From an uncultured Microcaldota archaeon (GTDB lineage Archaea > Micrarchaeota > Micrarchaeia > Anstonellales > Anstonellaceae): a stretch of 25,270 nt of DNA. Below the pieces are notes generated by a model, which made no database searches, was not told the origin of the DNA, and saw only the letters and a program-made list of their open reading frames with translations. This document shows positions 14,986-23,300 of this stretch, piece after piece. Each line of letters opens with the position of its first letter. Within the stretch, counting starts at the first letter, position 1. Position numbers and translations under genes: made by a program. The stretch lies in NCBI GenBank assembly GCA_903923795.1, contig CAIXYX010000029.1, positions 1 through 25,270 on the forward strand. The letters run 5' to 3'.

Positions 14986-15987
14986 CTATTTCCGCATCAG
15001 CACCAAAAAGCCGTTGTAGCTCGCGTTGTAATATCTCAGCGACAGGTTGAGCGGGATGAAGATATTCTCCTCCGCCCCGCCGGAATAGGCCAGCTTCAGG
15101 TCCGGGCTGATTCCGCAGCTCACGTTGTCTTTTGTGAGCGCGGGCGAATATGTGGCGTTGTTCTCGCCGTAGATGTTCAGCGTGTCGGGCGCCGCCCAGT
15201 CCACGTGCAGAGTCTGCATCCAGTTGCCTGATATATCTATATAACGGGCCGAGAAGGCGTCGCTCACTCCGGGGTCGAGGATGGCAGTGTGGCTGCGCCA
15301 CACCCCAAAGTCGTAGAAACGTATGGTGCCGCCGAAGGTCGTGCCTCCGCCGCTCCAGTCGGTGTAATCCACGCGAATCGCGCCGTGCGGCGGGGTGCAG
15401 GAGAGCGAGACGGTGAGGTTGTTCGGCGCGCCGGCCCCCCATGAGGTCTGCGGGATGAACAGCGAGGCCGAGTCATGGCCGGCATTAGAGTTGTCGTGCG
15501 AATACATAAGCCCGCTCGCAGTCGTCTGCATTATCGCGCCCGAGGAATTCATCGCACTGAAATTGTAGGTGATGTTCGCATGGGTGGTGCTTGCCCAATT
15601 GGATTCGAGCCAGTTTTTGAGCGGCAGCAAATCCGTCATGCCCTGCCCGCCCGCCCGCGATGAGAGGGGGAAGCCCTCGTCGGCTATGTCGAGCAGCAGG
15701 AATACGTTGTTGCGCGTGATGCTGGCGTTGACGCCGAGGGCCTGCATGGTGAGGCGGCCGATGTCATCCACCCTATCTGCCAGCACGTCTGCGTCGATTG
15801 GCGCGTCAAGCGTTGTGCGGCGGCGGTCGGTCTGCTCCACCCAGAAAGCCATGAGCGCGAGCAGCACGGCGACGAGGAGGAATACGGAGAGCGTGTAGAC
15901 CATGCCTTTTCGGCCCCTCTGCAGGCATGCTGCGCCCGTGTGGCCGAAGCGGCTGGCCGGGCTGGTTCTTCCGTTCGTGCAGGTCAT
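14986..15987 (-). CDS. Large prepilin-like surface protein with class III signal peptide
   Basis: This 333-residue protein carries a prepilin-like leader: a 28-residue basic/polar extension ending in RKG, then the hydrophobic helix MVYTLSVFLLVAVLLALMAFW. Cleavage by an archaeal prepilin peptidase would fall after Gly28. The rest is extracellular, rich in Ser, Thr and Asn, with several N-X-S/T sequons (NAS, NIT, NFS, NLT, NAT, NVS, NLS). The region around 180-330 is predicted beta-rich. It lacks the acidic residue near position 5 of the mature helix that major pilins carry, so a minor or tip subunit, or an adhesin on the pilus, seems likelier than the main filament protein. ATG 15987 is needed to include the leader; it starts 12 bases after the previous gene. 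Confidence 0.75.
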   Translation of the reverse strand: MTCTNGRTSPASRFGHTGAACLQRGRKGMVYTLSVFLLVAVLLALMAFWVEQTDRRRTTLDAPIDADVLADRVDDIGRLTMQALGVNASITRNNVFLLLDIADEGFPLSSRAGGQGMTDLLPLKNWLESNWASTTHANITYNFSAMNSSGAIMQTTASGLMYSHDNSNAGHDSASLFIPQTSWGAGAPNNLTVSLSCTPPHGAIRVDYTDWSGGGTTFGGTIRFYDFGVWRSHTAILDPGVSDAFSARYIDISGNWMQTLHVDWAAPDTLNIYGENNATYSPALTKDNVSCGISPDLKLAYSGGAEENIFIPLNLSLRYYNASYNGFLVLMRK

Positions 15988-15999
15988 TTCTTCATCCTC

Positions 16000-16509
16000 T
16001 TATCCGTCCCTTGCATATGTGCGCACGCGCACCAAGTAATACGAGTAATCAGTGTGGTTCTGCCTGTACACGTCGCCGACCCAAGCTTGGGCGAATACGG
16101 TATCGACGCTCGCGGCGCACCTGCTGCGCGTGTATGACCACGCAAGCGACGCTGGGGCCGGGGTGTTGGCATAAACCTCGACCTGCACGCACAGGCCGGC
16201 CGGCAGGCTCTCGATGAGATTTCGCGCCGACGAGTCGTTCGCGCCCGCGGCGGCCCTTATCCACTGGCCGTTCTGCAAACCGACCGACGCGATGTCTTGC
16301 GCATATTGGCGCAGGAGGGGGAGATGGATATCCCCGCTCATGCCGGCGAGGGCCGAGGCGAGGAGCAGGGCAGTGAACAGCAGCAGGGCGGCGAGCAGCG
16401 CCTCTATCGAGAGCACCACGCCGCGCCGGCATCCGGATGATTTTTTGCATTGCAAATCCATATCCGTTCCCTGCTCCATACCAATATCCGTTCCCTGCTC
16501 CATGTTCAT
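16000..16509 (-). CDS. Prepilin-like protein with duplicated N-terminal peptide
   Basis: This 169-residue protein starts at ATG 16509, overlapping the stop of the upstream gene by the ATGA arrangement. The first 16 residues are two copies of an octapeptide (MEQGTDIG, MEQGTDMD), encoded by a 24-base-period direct repeat. A leader CRRG then precedes the helix VVLSIEALLAALLLFTALLLASAL, with Glu at mature position 6. That matches a class III signal peptide cut after Gly30. The outer part has four Cys and a few sequons (NDS, NHT). Because of the duplication, the true start could also be one of the internal ATGs. A much longer open frame upstream (to 16914) overlaps the previous gene and is not used. 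Minor pilin is the best guess. Confidence 0.72.
   Translation of the reverse strand: MNMEQGTDIGMEQGTDMDLQCKKSSGCRRGVVLSIEALLAALLLFTALLLASALAGMSGDIHLPLLRQYAQDIASVGLQNGQWIRAAAGANDSSARNLIESLPAGLCVQVEVYANTPAPASLAWSYTRSRCAASVDTVFAQAWVGDVYRQNHTDYSYYLVRVRTYARDG
16460..16503 (-). repeat. 20-base direct repeat, period 24, inside a prepilin leader
   Basis: Identical 20-base copies at 16460-16479 and 16484-16503 are separated by four bases. They are in frame and encode the repeated MEQGTD octapeptide at the N-terminus of the 169-residue prepilin-like protein. Confidence 0.85.
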
Positions 16510-17045
16510 GATTCGTTTCTCCACACGCGCAGTCTCACAAGCACGGCGCGACCGTTGTATGACGCCACGCGCGTGCCGGACGACAGCACAATCGAGCTCG
16601 AGATTGGCGGCAGGCCCATCGAGATGATGTCCGCGCCCGACAGCTCGCTCACATTCACGTCTCCCTGAAAATATCCAAGGCCCATCTTCTCCAGAGTGCC
16701 GTCGTCGTATGTCGAGCTGTTGAAAAACACCGCCATCTGCGTCAGCTTTATCTGGTCGATGGAGCCCGCACCGTCCCCCGCGCCCATGGCCATGAGCTGG
16801 CTCTGGCCGGGGTTGAGCCCCGACACGGCCCAATTCGTCGGATTGCCCTGCGCGTCGACTATGCTGGCGAGGCCCCGCTGGACAGCCTCGTCGGCGAGGA
16901 TTTGGGTGTGCCATTCGGCCAGACGGTCGGTCTGCCGGTTGTAGGCCTCGTACGCTATGGCGATGAGGAGGAGGAAGATGGAGAGCGAGATGATGAGGTC
17001 GCTGATGAGAATTTGACCCCGAACCGTGTTTTTTTTGTCCATCAT
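16506..17045 (-). CDS. Prepilin-like protein, 179 residues
   Basis: The leader MMDKKNTVRG is followed by QILISDLIISLSIFLLLIAIAYEAY. The Arg-Gly/Gln junction and uninterrupted hydrophobic helix match archaeal class III signal peptides, with cleavage after Gly10 and Asp at mature position 6. The external part (about 40-179) is mixed alpha/beta, with sequons NSS and NVS. A run of eight A (coding strand; T at 17029-17036) lies at codons 3-6, a possible slippage site. It is second in the prepilin series, 75 bases after the first gene across a tandem-repeat array, and overlaps the next start by ATGA. Probably a pilus subunit, major or minor unresolved. Confidence 0.75.
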   Translation of the reverse strand: MMDKKNTVRGQILISDLIISLSIFLLLIAIAYEAYNRQTDRLAEWHTQILADEAVQRGLASIVDAQGNPTNWAVSGLNPGQSQLMAMGAGDGAGSIDQIKLTQMAVFFNSSTYDDGTLEKMGLGYFQGDVNVSELSGADIISMGLPPISSSIVLSSGTRVASYNGRAVLVRLRVWRNES

Positions 17046-17067
17046 CTTACCCCGAAATTATTTCTAT

Positions 17068-17143
17068 CCCAAAGCCCGTCTTTCTTCCCAAAGCCCGTCT
17101 TTCTTCCCAAAGCCCGCACATTACCCCAAAGCCCGCACATACA
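17068..17143 (-). repeat. Four tandem 19-base repeats at the end of the first prepilin gene
   Basis: Copies start at 17068, 17087, 17106 and 17125. The first two are identical (CCCAAAGCCCGTCTTTCTT). The last two share CCCAAAGCCCGCACAT and differ in the tail. The prepilin stop codon (17121-17123) lies within the third copy, so the sequence encoding its C-terminal VRALG has been copied into the spacer before the next gene. Confidence 0.85.
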
Positions 17144-17537
17144 ATCCCGTCTCATTGTGTATTATCTGCACCGACTGGTTCGCGACAAGATTCACCGGCG
17201 TTGTCACATAGTCGAGATGGCGGATGAAGGCGGCGGTTTTGTTGTCCACCCCCCGCGCGATTATCTCGCCGCCAGAAATCATCAGCTCCTGCTGCGGGAA
17301 GGTGTAGAGGCTGATGTTGACGCTCGTGCCCGGCCCCGCCACTCCGGCGGCGTCAATCGAGCGGCCCAATTGCGCCGCCACCCGCTCGCCCTCAAGTTGC
17401 GACTCGACGAGGAGCGACTGCTGGTTCATCGAGCTCGACACTTCGTAGAGCGAGATGAGGATGATGACAAGGCCCGCCATGGCTATGACATATTCCATGC
17501 TGGACTGGCCCATCGGGGAACGCGCAATTTTTCGCAT
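17121..17537 (-). CDS. Archaeal type IV pilin precursor, class III signal peptide
   Basis: This 138-residue protein is the most canonical pilin of the four. The leader MRKIARSPMG precedes QSSMEYVIAMAGLVIILISLYEV. Gln at mature position 1 and Glu at position 5 are hallmarks of archaeal class III signal peptides cut by prepilin peptidase after Gly10. The outer part is beta-rich, with four sequons (NIS, NKT, NQS, NET), so it is probably N-glycosylated. It is the likely major pilin: smallest, best-conserved leader, first gene in the series. CTTAAA, centred 26.5 bases before ATG 17537, gives a leaderless start. Its 3' end runs into a four-copy tandem repeat. Confidence 0.85.
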   Translation of the reverse strand: MRKIARSPMGQSSMEYVIAMAGLVIILISLYEVSSSMNQQSLLVESQLEGERVAAQLGRSIDAAGVAGPGTSVNISLYTFPQQELMISGGEIIARGVDNKTAAFIRHLDYVTTPVNLVANQSVQIIHNETGLYVRALG

Positions 17538-17560
17538 CGCATCCGCTAAGCCTTGGGTGG

Positions 17561-17566
17561 TTTAAG
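17561..17566 (-). promoter_or_regulatory. TATA box for the prepilin series
   Basis: CTTAAA on the coding strand (TTTAAG on the plus strand) is centred 26.5 bases before ATG 17537. It would drive all four prepilin genes, whose gaps are small or negative. Confidence 0.5.
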
Positions 17567-17727
17567 ATGGTTGCGAAAAAATCGTGTTCTGTGTTTACAT
17601 CATATGCTTAGCAGGCATTATGCATGCAGAGTATGCAATCGCTTTTGCTGGCCCTGCCCGCTCATTTGGATTTGGGCCTTTATCGTTCTTAGCACGAAAC
17701 AGGGTCAGACGAGAGCAATCTAAAATC

Positions 17728-17810
17728 GTTCTGGTAGAAAACAGAAACACTCTAATTCTGTTCTGTAGAAAAACAGAAATCATTAAAAACTGTTCTGCAC
17801 AAAAACAGGA
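17728..17810 (+). repeat. Three operator-like repeats with exact 32-base period around a TATA box
   Basis: GTTCTGGTAGAAAACAGAAA (17728), GTTCTGTAGAAAAACAGAAA (17760) and GTTCTGCACAAAAACAGGA (17792) recur every 32 bases, about three helical turns. Each contains an inverted repeat; the second has a perfect TTCTGT/ACAGAA. The TATA-like box at 17782-17789 lies between copies two and three, and copy three abuts the ATPase start. This placement suits a repressor or autoregulator site. Confidence 0.7.
17782..17789 (+). promoter_or_regulatory. TATA-like box for the AAA/DUF4143 ATPase
   Basis: ATTAAAAA is centred 26.5 bases before ATG 17812, matching the spacing of other leaderless genes here, and sits between two copies of the 32-base-period repeat. 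Confidence 0.5.
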
Positions 17811-17811
17811 C

Positions 17812-19062
17812 ATGGAACCCATCTTTGATGAGTGGAATATCTATTCTAAGAAAAAAACGCTAAAAACCCGTTCCGCCAAATCCGACAAGCTGGAGGTGTC
17901 CTCCAGGACCAAGATCGTCGCCATCACAGGTATCCGCCGTTGCGGAAAATCCAGCCTGCTGATGCTGGCTCATCAACGCCTGTTGGCGGCATCCAAAAAG
18001 GCCGGTTATGTCAACCTCGAAGACAGCCGCCTGAAGAACAACTTGGCCGTGCTGGACGACATCCTCAAATGGTTCGGGGATGAAGGCTACCTCCTGCTGG
18101 AGGAGATCACCAGTGCCAAAGACTGGGAGGGCTGGCTGGCGCGCAACCACGAGATGCTGAAAGGGCGCCTCCATCTCATCGTCAGCTCGTCGAGGCATGG
18201 CCTTCTGACTCCCCCCAAACCCCTGCGCGGCCGCATCCTGCCCCACGAGCTCTATCCGCTCTCATTCGAAGAATTCCTCCATTTCAGGGGCCTGTCGGTT
18301 GAACCGACCACGGCCGGCCGGGGAAGGGCCGAAAAGCTCCTCGAAGAATATCTCGTCTATGGCGGCTTTCCCGAGGTCGTGCTGAACTCTGATGAGACGG
18401 ACAAGGTCCGCCTGCTCAATACCTATTTCAAGGACATCGTCGCCTTGGATGTGGCCGAAATCTCAGGTATCGAAATCCCGACAGTTGATCTGTTCGGCCG
18501 CTATGTCATCGACGCCACCTATTTCTCGGCCTCAAAAGCCCTGAATTTCTTCAAAAGCGCCGGTTTCAAAATCGGCAAACAGGGGCTTTTGAATCTGGAG
18601 AGTTATTCCCAGGAAGGTTATCTGTTCTTCTTTGTGCCTATCTTCTCCTTCAATATCAAAGACCGGAGCCAGTATCCCCGGAAATCCTATCTGGGGGACA
18701 CCGGTTTTCTCAACGCTATCTCAGGGAAAAAGAACTTGGGCCGGCTGTACGAGAATGCCGTCTTTCTGGAGCTCAAACGCCGCACTCCGCTCAACCAACT
18801 CATCGCCTACTGGAAAGACGCATCTGGAAAGGAGGCTGATTTCATCCTCATGCAAGGCCTGATGGTGAAGGAGATTATCCAGGTCGTCTACGAGCTTGAG
18901 AATGACGAAACTAAAAAGCGCGAAGTGGACGGGCTGGTGGCCTGCGCCAGGGAATTCGGGCTTCATCATGGACTGATCCTGACCAAAGATGTCGAAGCGG
19001 TCCATAAAGTCGATGGGATCGAAATCCGATATCTCCCGCTGTGGAAATGGCTGCTGAGTTGA
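17812..19062 (+). CDS. AAA-type ATPase with DUF4143 C-terminal domain
   Basis: This 416-residue protein belongs to the AAA_14/DUF4143 group widespread in archaea and bacteria, of unsettled function. The N-terminal P-loop domain has Walker A GIRRCGKSS (40-48), a Walker B-like YLLLEEIT (93-100) and a sensor-like LIVSSS (122-127). The DUF4143 part includes YLVYGGFPEVV (180-190). The C-terminal part has YENAVFLELKRR (313-324) and GKEADFIL (339-346), followed by IIQVVYEL, resembling a PD-(D/E)XK nuclease-like core. The frame is open upstream to 17584, but ATG 17812 is chosen: it starts the conserved part, sits 26.5 bases after a TATA-like box, and the upstream part contains operator-like repeats. 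No partner gene adjoins, so it may be a horizontally moved single gene. Confidence 0.85.
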   Translation: MEPIFDEWNIYSKKKTLKTRSAKSDKLEVSSRTKIVAITGIRRCGKSSLLMLAHQRLLAASKKAGYVNLEDSRLKNNLAVLDDILKWFGDEGYLLLEEITSAKDWEGWLARNHEMLKGRLHLIVSSSRHGLLTPPKPLRGRILPHELYPLSFEEFLHFRGLSVEPTTAGRGRAEKLLEEYLVYGGFPEVVLNSDETDKVRLLNTYFKDIVALDVAEISGIEIPTVDLFGRYVIDATYFSASKALNFFKSAGFKIGKQGLLNLESYSQEGYLFFFVPIFSFNIKDRSQYPRKSYLGDTGFLNAISGKKNLGRLYENAVFLELKRRTPLNQLIAYWKDASGKEADFILMQGLMVKEIIQVVYELENDETKKREVDGLVACAREFGLHHGLILTKDVEAVHKVDGIEIRYLPLWKWLLS

Positions 19063-19133
19063 AATCTTTCAGCGAGACCATTAAACCTTCCTGCCACACC
19101 CAAGTCTTGGTTGGCTGCTTTCCGCCTTTCTTG

Positions 19134-20237
19134 CTACACAACAAAAAAGAACAGCCCGGCCAGAATCATGTACATGGCCATAAGCTGCGCGCCCTCGAAC
19201 CAGTTGGTCTGCCCGTCAGATGAAATCTCATTCACGATTAAGACAGCGGCGAACACGGCCAGAATTTCGAAAAGACTGAACACAAGATTCAGCGGCGTGC
19301 CCAGGATGAAATATGAGACGAGCACAAGCAGCGGCGCGACGAGCAATGCTATCTGAATCGAGGAGCCAATCGTGATGGCGAGCGCGAGGTCGAGGTCGTT
19401 TTTCTTCGCGGCCGAAAGCGCGCTCATGTGCTCGGCGGCGTTGCCAACAAGCGCCACCACCACTGCGCCCATGAATATCTGCGAGAGGTTGAACTGCGCG
19501 GCCACGCCGGTGAGCTGGTGCGTGAAAATCTCTGATGCGAGCGCGAGCGCGACTGTCGAGAGGAGCAACACGAGAATCGCGTGGTCGGCACGGCCTTTCG
19601 GCGCCTCGTGCAAGCGCTTGCGGAAAAGATATGCGTGTGTATGAAAAGAGAAGACGAGCGAGAGCACGTAGAGGGAAATCATGAGCACCGCGACGAAAAG
19701 CGAGAGCTGCTCGGTCTCCACGCCGATGTCGTGCCCCGGAGTGGATTGGGCGAAGAAGAAGAATGCGGATGGCACCAGCATCGAGGCAACGGCGATGAGC
19801 AGCATGGTCGAATTCAAACCAGCCTGTTTCACGTCGAAAGACTGTTCGCGGTAGCGCAATCCGCCGACGAAGAAAGACGCGCCCATCACGAAAAGTATGT
19901 TGCCGATGATTGAGCCGGTGAGAGATGCCTTGACGAGGTCGAAAAGTCCGGCGTTAATCGCGACGATGGCGATGATGAATTCGGCCGCGTTGCCGAATGT
20001 GGCGTTGAAGAATCCGCCCAATGTCGAGCCGAAATGCCCCGCCAGCTCCTCTGTGGAGCGGCCCATCTGCGCCGCGAGCGCGATGATGGCGATGATGGAG
20101 AGGACGAAGAGGATGATGCCCGGCGCTGCGAGGAGCTGCGCGGCGAGCAGGATGGGGAACGAGAGGAGCGGAAGCCATGAGGGCCATTTGGATGGCGTGC
20201 GGACGGTTGCCAGACCGGTACGCAATTTGGTCATCAT
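19134..20237 (-). CDS. Calcium/proton antiporter, CAX family
   Basis: This 367-residue integral membrane protein would export Ca2+ (or a similar cation) in exchange for protons. It has about eleven hydrophobic helices and the two hallmark alpha-repeat motifs: GNAAEFIIAIVAI (about 82-94) in the first half and GNAAEHMSALSAAKKND (about 264-280) in the second. Their Glu residues bind the cation. A short basic N-terminus (MMTKLRTGLATVRTPSK) precedes the first helix, and an acid-poor hydrophilic loop near the centre separates the halves. TTTAAA is centred 27.5 bases before ATG 20237, implying a leaderless transcript. It is divergent from the large surface glycoprotein and convergent with the DUF4143 ATPase, 71 bases away. 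Substrate choice (Ca2+ or another cation) is not shown. Confidence 0.9.
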   Translation of the reverse strand: MMTKLRTGLATVRTPSKWPSWLPLLSFPILLAAQLLAAPGIILFVLSIIAIIALAAQMGRSTEELAGHFGSTLGGFFNATFGNAAEFIIAIVAINAGLFDLVKASLTGSIIGNILFVMGASFFVGGLRYREQSFDVKQAGLNSTMLLIAVASMLVPSAFFFFAQSTPGHDIGVETEQLSLFVAVLMISLYVLSLVFSFHTHAYLFRKRLHEAPKGRADHAILVLLLSTVALALASEIFTHQLTGVAAQFNLSQIFMGAVVVALVGNAAEHMSALSAAKKNDLDLALAITIGSSIQIALLVAPLLVLVSYFILGTPLNLVFSLFEILAVFAAVLIVNEISSDGQTNWFEGAQLMAMYMILAGLFFFVV

Positions 20238-20261
20238 GCACGGTTTTGGCAGGTCAAGATG

Positions 20262-20267
20262 TTTAAA
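20262..20267 (-). promoter_or_regulatory. TATA box for the CAX antiporter
   Basis: TTTAAA is centred 27.5 bases before ATG 20237. Confidence 0.6.
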
Positions 20268-20338
20268 TCAGGAGCATCCATCGTCAAATCCCACTCGCCC
20301 AACGTCGGCCGATTTTTTCCGCTCCGATTGTCCGTAGT

Positions 20339-20346
20339 TTTATAAA
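20339..20346 (+). promoter_or_regulatory. TATA box for the surface glycoprotein
   Basis: TTTATAAA, a palindrome, is centred 27.5 bases before GTG 20370. That supports GTG as a leaderless start, with ATG 20379 and ATG 20382 as alternatives. Confidence 0.6.
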
Positions 20347-20369
20347 CACTATAGTGGTAAGCCCCCGCG

Positions 20370-23300
20370 GTGGTATTGATGATGCGCTCAAAATCTCGTG
20401 GCATGAACGGAATCTTCGTCGCAATTTTCGCAATGATGCTTTTTGCACTCGCCGGAATGTCGAGCGCGGCCCCGCTCGGTGGCGCAACCATCTCGAGCAT
20501 TACCAATGCCACAAGCGGACAGGGAGGCCACTGGTTTACCTTCACCGCCTCCGCAACCCCTGACGGAACCAACAAGATCGCTGCCCTTCAAATCAACGCC
20601 TCCTCCGGCTCATGCAGTATTTTAACAGTCGGCACAAACACCACCGCCGCATTTTCTGCCACCTGTAACTGCAGCGCCTTGACTCCCTCAAACAACACAT
20701 TCAATGCTACGTTTACCGATTCTGTAGCCGCATCGGTGGCATCGACAAATTCGGTGGTCGGTTATCCTGACCCCAACAATGCCACCCTAAATCGACCCAC
20801 CATCAGCGGCACAGCCGTGCCTGGCCAGACACTCACCTGTGTCAACGCCACCACATTCACTGATGTTGACGGAGATGTCGCCAACAATGCGACCAAGGTA
20901 TTCCAATGGTACAATGGCACCAGCGCCATCGCCGGCGCCAATACCTTCCAATGGACCATCACCGCGCCATATATCGGAGCACTCATCAACTGTGAGGAGA
21001 ATGTGACAGCCACCAACTGGACCACCTCCTCGGCCACCAACAAATCGCTTAACACCACCATCGTCTCGGGCGCCAACTACCTCCAACTGATCTCAGTGAC
21101 CAACAACTGGACCGGCGTCACTTACCCCATCTATGTCAACGGCTCCGGCAAAACAGTGCAATTCAACGTGACCGTGAACAACACCGATGGAGTGAACAAC
21201 GTCACCCGTGTCACCTTCATCACCAACGGCACCTTGTGCACAGAGGGCAACACCCGCAACATGACCAACACCAACGCCTCGGTGGCCGGAAACGCCGCCA
21301 GCAACTGGACTATCAACTGCACCATCAACGCAACCGCTACTGAAAATGCGTATATAGTCAATATCACGATGTACAGCAGCAACTCGGAGACCAACAACAC
21401 CAACATCACGGCAGCAACAAGCCATATCACAGTGGACCGCACCCCGCCCGTGTTCGTGCTCTACAACAGCCTCGGTGTGGCCGAGCCTGACTTGTTCTAT
21501 TCGAACAACAGCTCGAACCAGAACATCACAGTCCAGTTCAATGTCACCGACACTGGCATGGGAGTCCCCACCAACACATGGGTCAACGGCGCAGGGAACA
21601 TCACCATCACCTACACCGGAATAAACGGCACCACCTGCACAATCAACAACTCTGAATCCCACAACATCACATATGACGGCAGCTCCAAGTGGATAATCGC
21701 GCAGCCCTGCAATGTCTCGGAGATTTTCTCCAACCACACAATCACCAACCCCGAAGCCATGGTCATCACCATCACAGTGATGGACTTGGCCCACAACATC
21801 AACACCACCACCATCACCCCGCTGATTCACAACCTCGGAGTGCCGGCACCCAACGCCAGCGTGGTCGGCACCTGCCTCTCGGCCGGAAGCCGCACAACCA
21901 ATTTGAGCAATGTGCTCAACTTCTCGGCCATCAACTTCGTCATGGAGATAAAACTGAACGGCTCGGCAGCCTGCATATACAATCTTACAGGCGTCAACCA
22001 CTCGGCCCCGTGGAACAACTCATCGGTCACGGTGGCCCTCTTCAACTACAGCTCTGTTGACATGAGCACTGCCGCCAAGGCGATTGCCGTGGCATCCGCC
22101 ATGGGCAACACCATCCGTGTGCAAATCGCCCCGCCAAACAGTTTCCAGGCCTCGAGCATCTATCTCAACTCATCCGCTCTCACCGAGCTCAACAACACGC
22201 TGGTCAATGTGTCCCTATTCTACCTGCCTTTCAGCGGCGTGCCCGCCATCACATGGTCGGGTGGAACAGGAAACAACAGCGCCAACCTGACGATTGACAG
22301 CACGTGGTTCGACTCAGGCAATAACACCTCATTCACCAACCTCACCCTGCATCTGGGAGGTTTCTCCAACTACAGCCTGTCCGACACTGCCGTGCCCACA
22401 TTCGCAGTCGGCTCGCCCGCCGCCGGCATCTTCACAGTCAATTCGACAAGCATCAACCTGACTGTGAACGGCACAGGCACTGAAGTGCAGAACATCACCA
22501 TGAACCTGACGAACAGAACAGGCACGGTTTTCGGTAGCTATTACTATATCCGCTACCCCAACGGCTCAATAACCAACACCACTCTCTGCGCCAACACCAC
22601 AGCAGCCGGCTCGAACTACGAAGCCATCAGCTGCAACTTCACCTTCACCGCCCCCGCCACCGGCAACTACACCCTCGCCTACACCGCCTATGACTACGGC
22701 AACAATACAGCATCAGGCACCCGCGTCTTCGCATTGGGAGATGTTGTCCCGCCAGTTGTCACCCTGCTCAATCCGGCAGACAACAATGCAACTAACAGCG
22801 GCGCCATCGGCAACAACTTCAACTTCAGCATGACTGACGCCAACTTCACGGGCTACACCGGCTACACGCAAAACAACTGCACACTCTATATCAACGGCGT
22901 TGCCAAGGGATTCAACACCTCGCTCAGCAGCAATGAGGGGAACAGCACCTTCTTCAACGCCAGCAGCCTGGCGGATGGAGTGTACTCATGGCTCGTCAGC
23001 TGCACAGACCAGTCCGGCAATGTGGGCAATTCCTCGAACCGGACGCTCTATGTGGACTCTTCCGGCCCGCACCTCACATTGAGCCTGCCCCTCAACAACA
23101 CATCTTATGGCCGCGCCATAAACGTCACCTACAACATCACCAGCACCGCCTTCAAGAACGTGACTATACGCATAGCATACAATGTCAACGGCTCGTATGT
23201 TGTCAACACCACAGTGACCAACGCCTCGGCATATTCGGCCAACATAACCGTGCCGGCCGACGGCTACTATGATGTCAACGTGACAGTGTACGACAACTAT

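Noticed and set aside
16510..16914. Upstream open extension of the third prepilin frame to 304 residues
   Set aside because: It lies wholly inside the 179-residue prepilin gene in another frame, is Arg/Gly-rich, and the ATGA overlap gives a better start at 16509.
17068..17143. CRISPR-like array
   Set aside because: The units are head-to-tail with no unique spacers and arise from a gene end.
17728..17810. CRISPR-like array
   Set aside because: The 12-base spacers are too short, the repeats are imperfect, and the elements surround a promoter.
17584..17811. N-terminal extension of the AAA/DUF4143 ATPase by 76 residues
   Set aside because: It carries operator-like repeats and a TATA-like box, lacks family similarity, and precedes the expected leaderless start.
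21093..22001. 302-residue minus-strand open frame inside the glycoprotein gene
   Set aside because: It is a Val/Gly/Asp-rich mirror of Asn/Thr codons (AAC, ACC) and has no domain.
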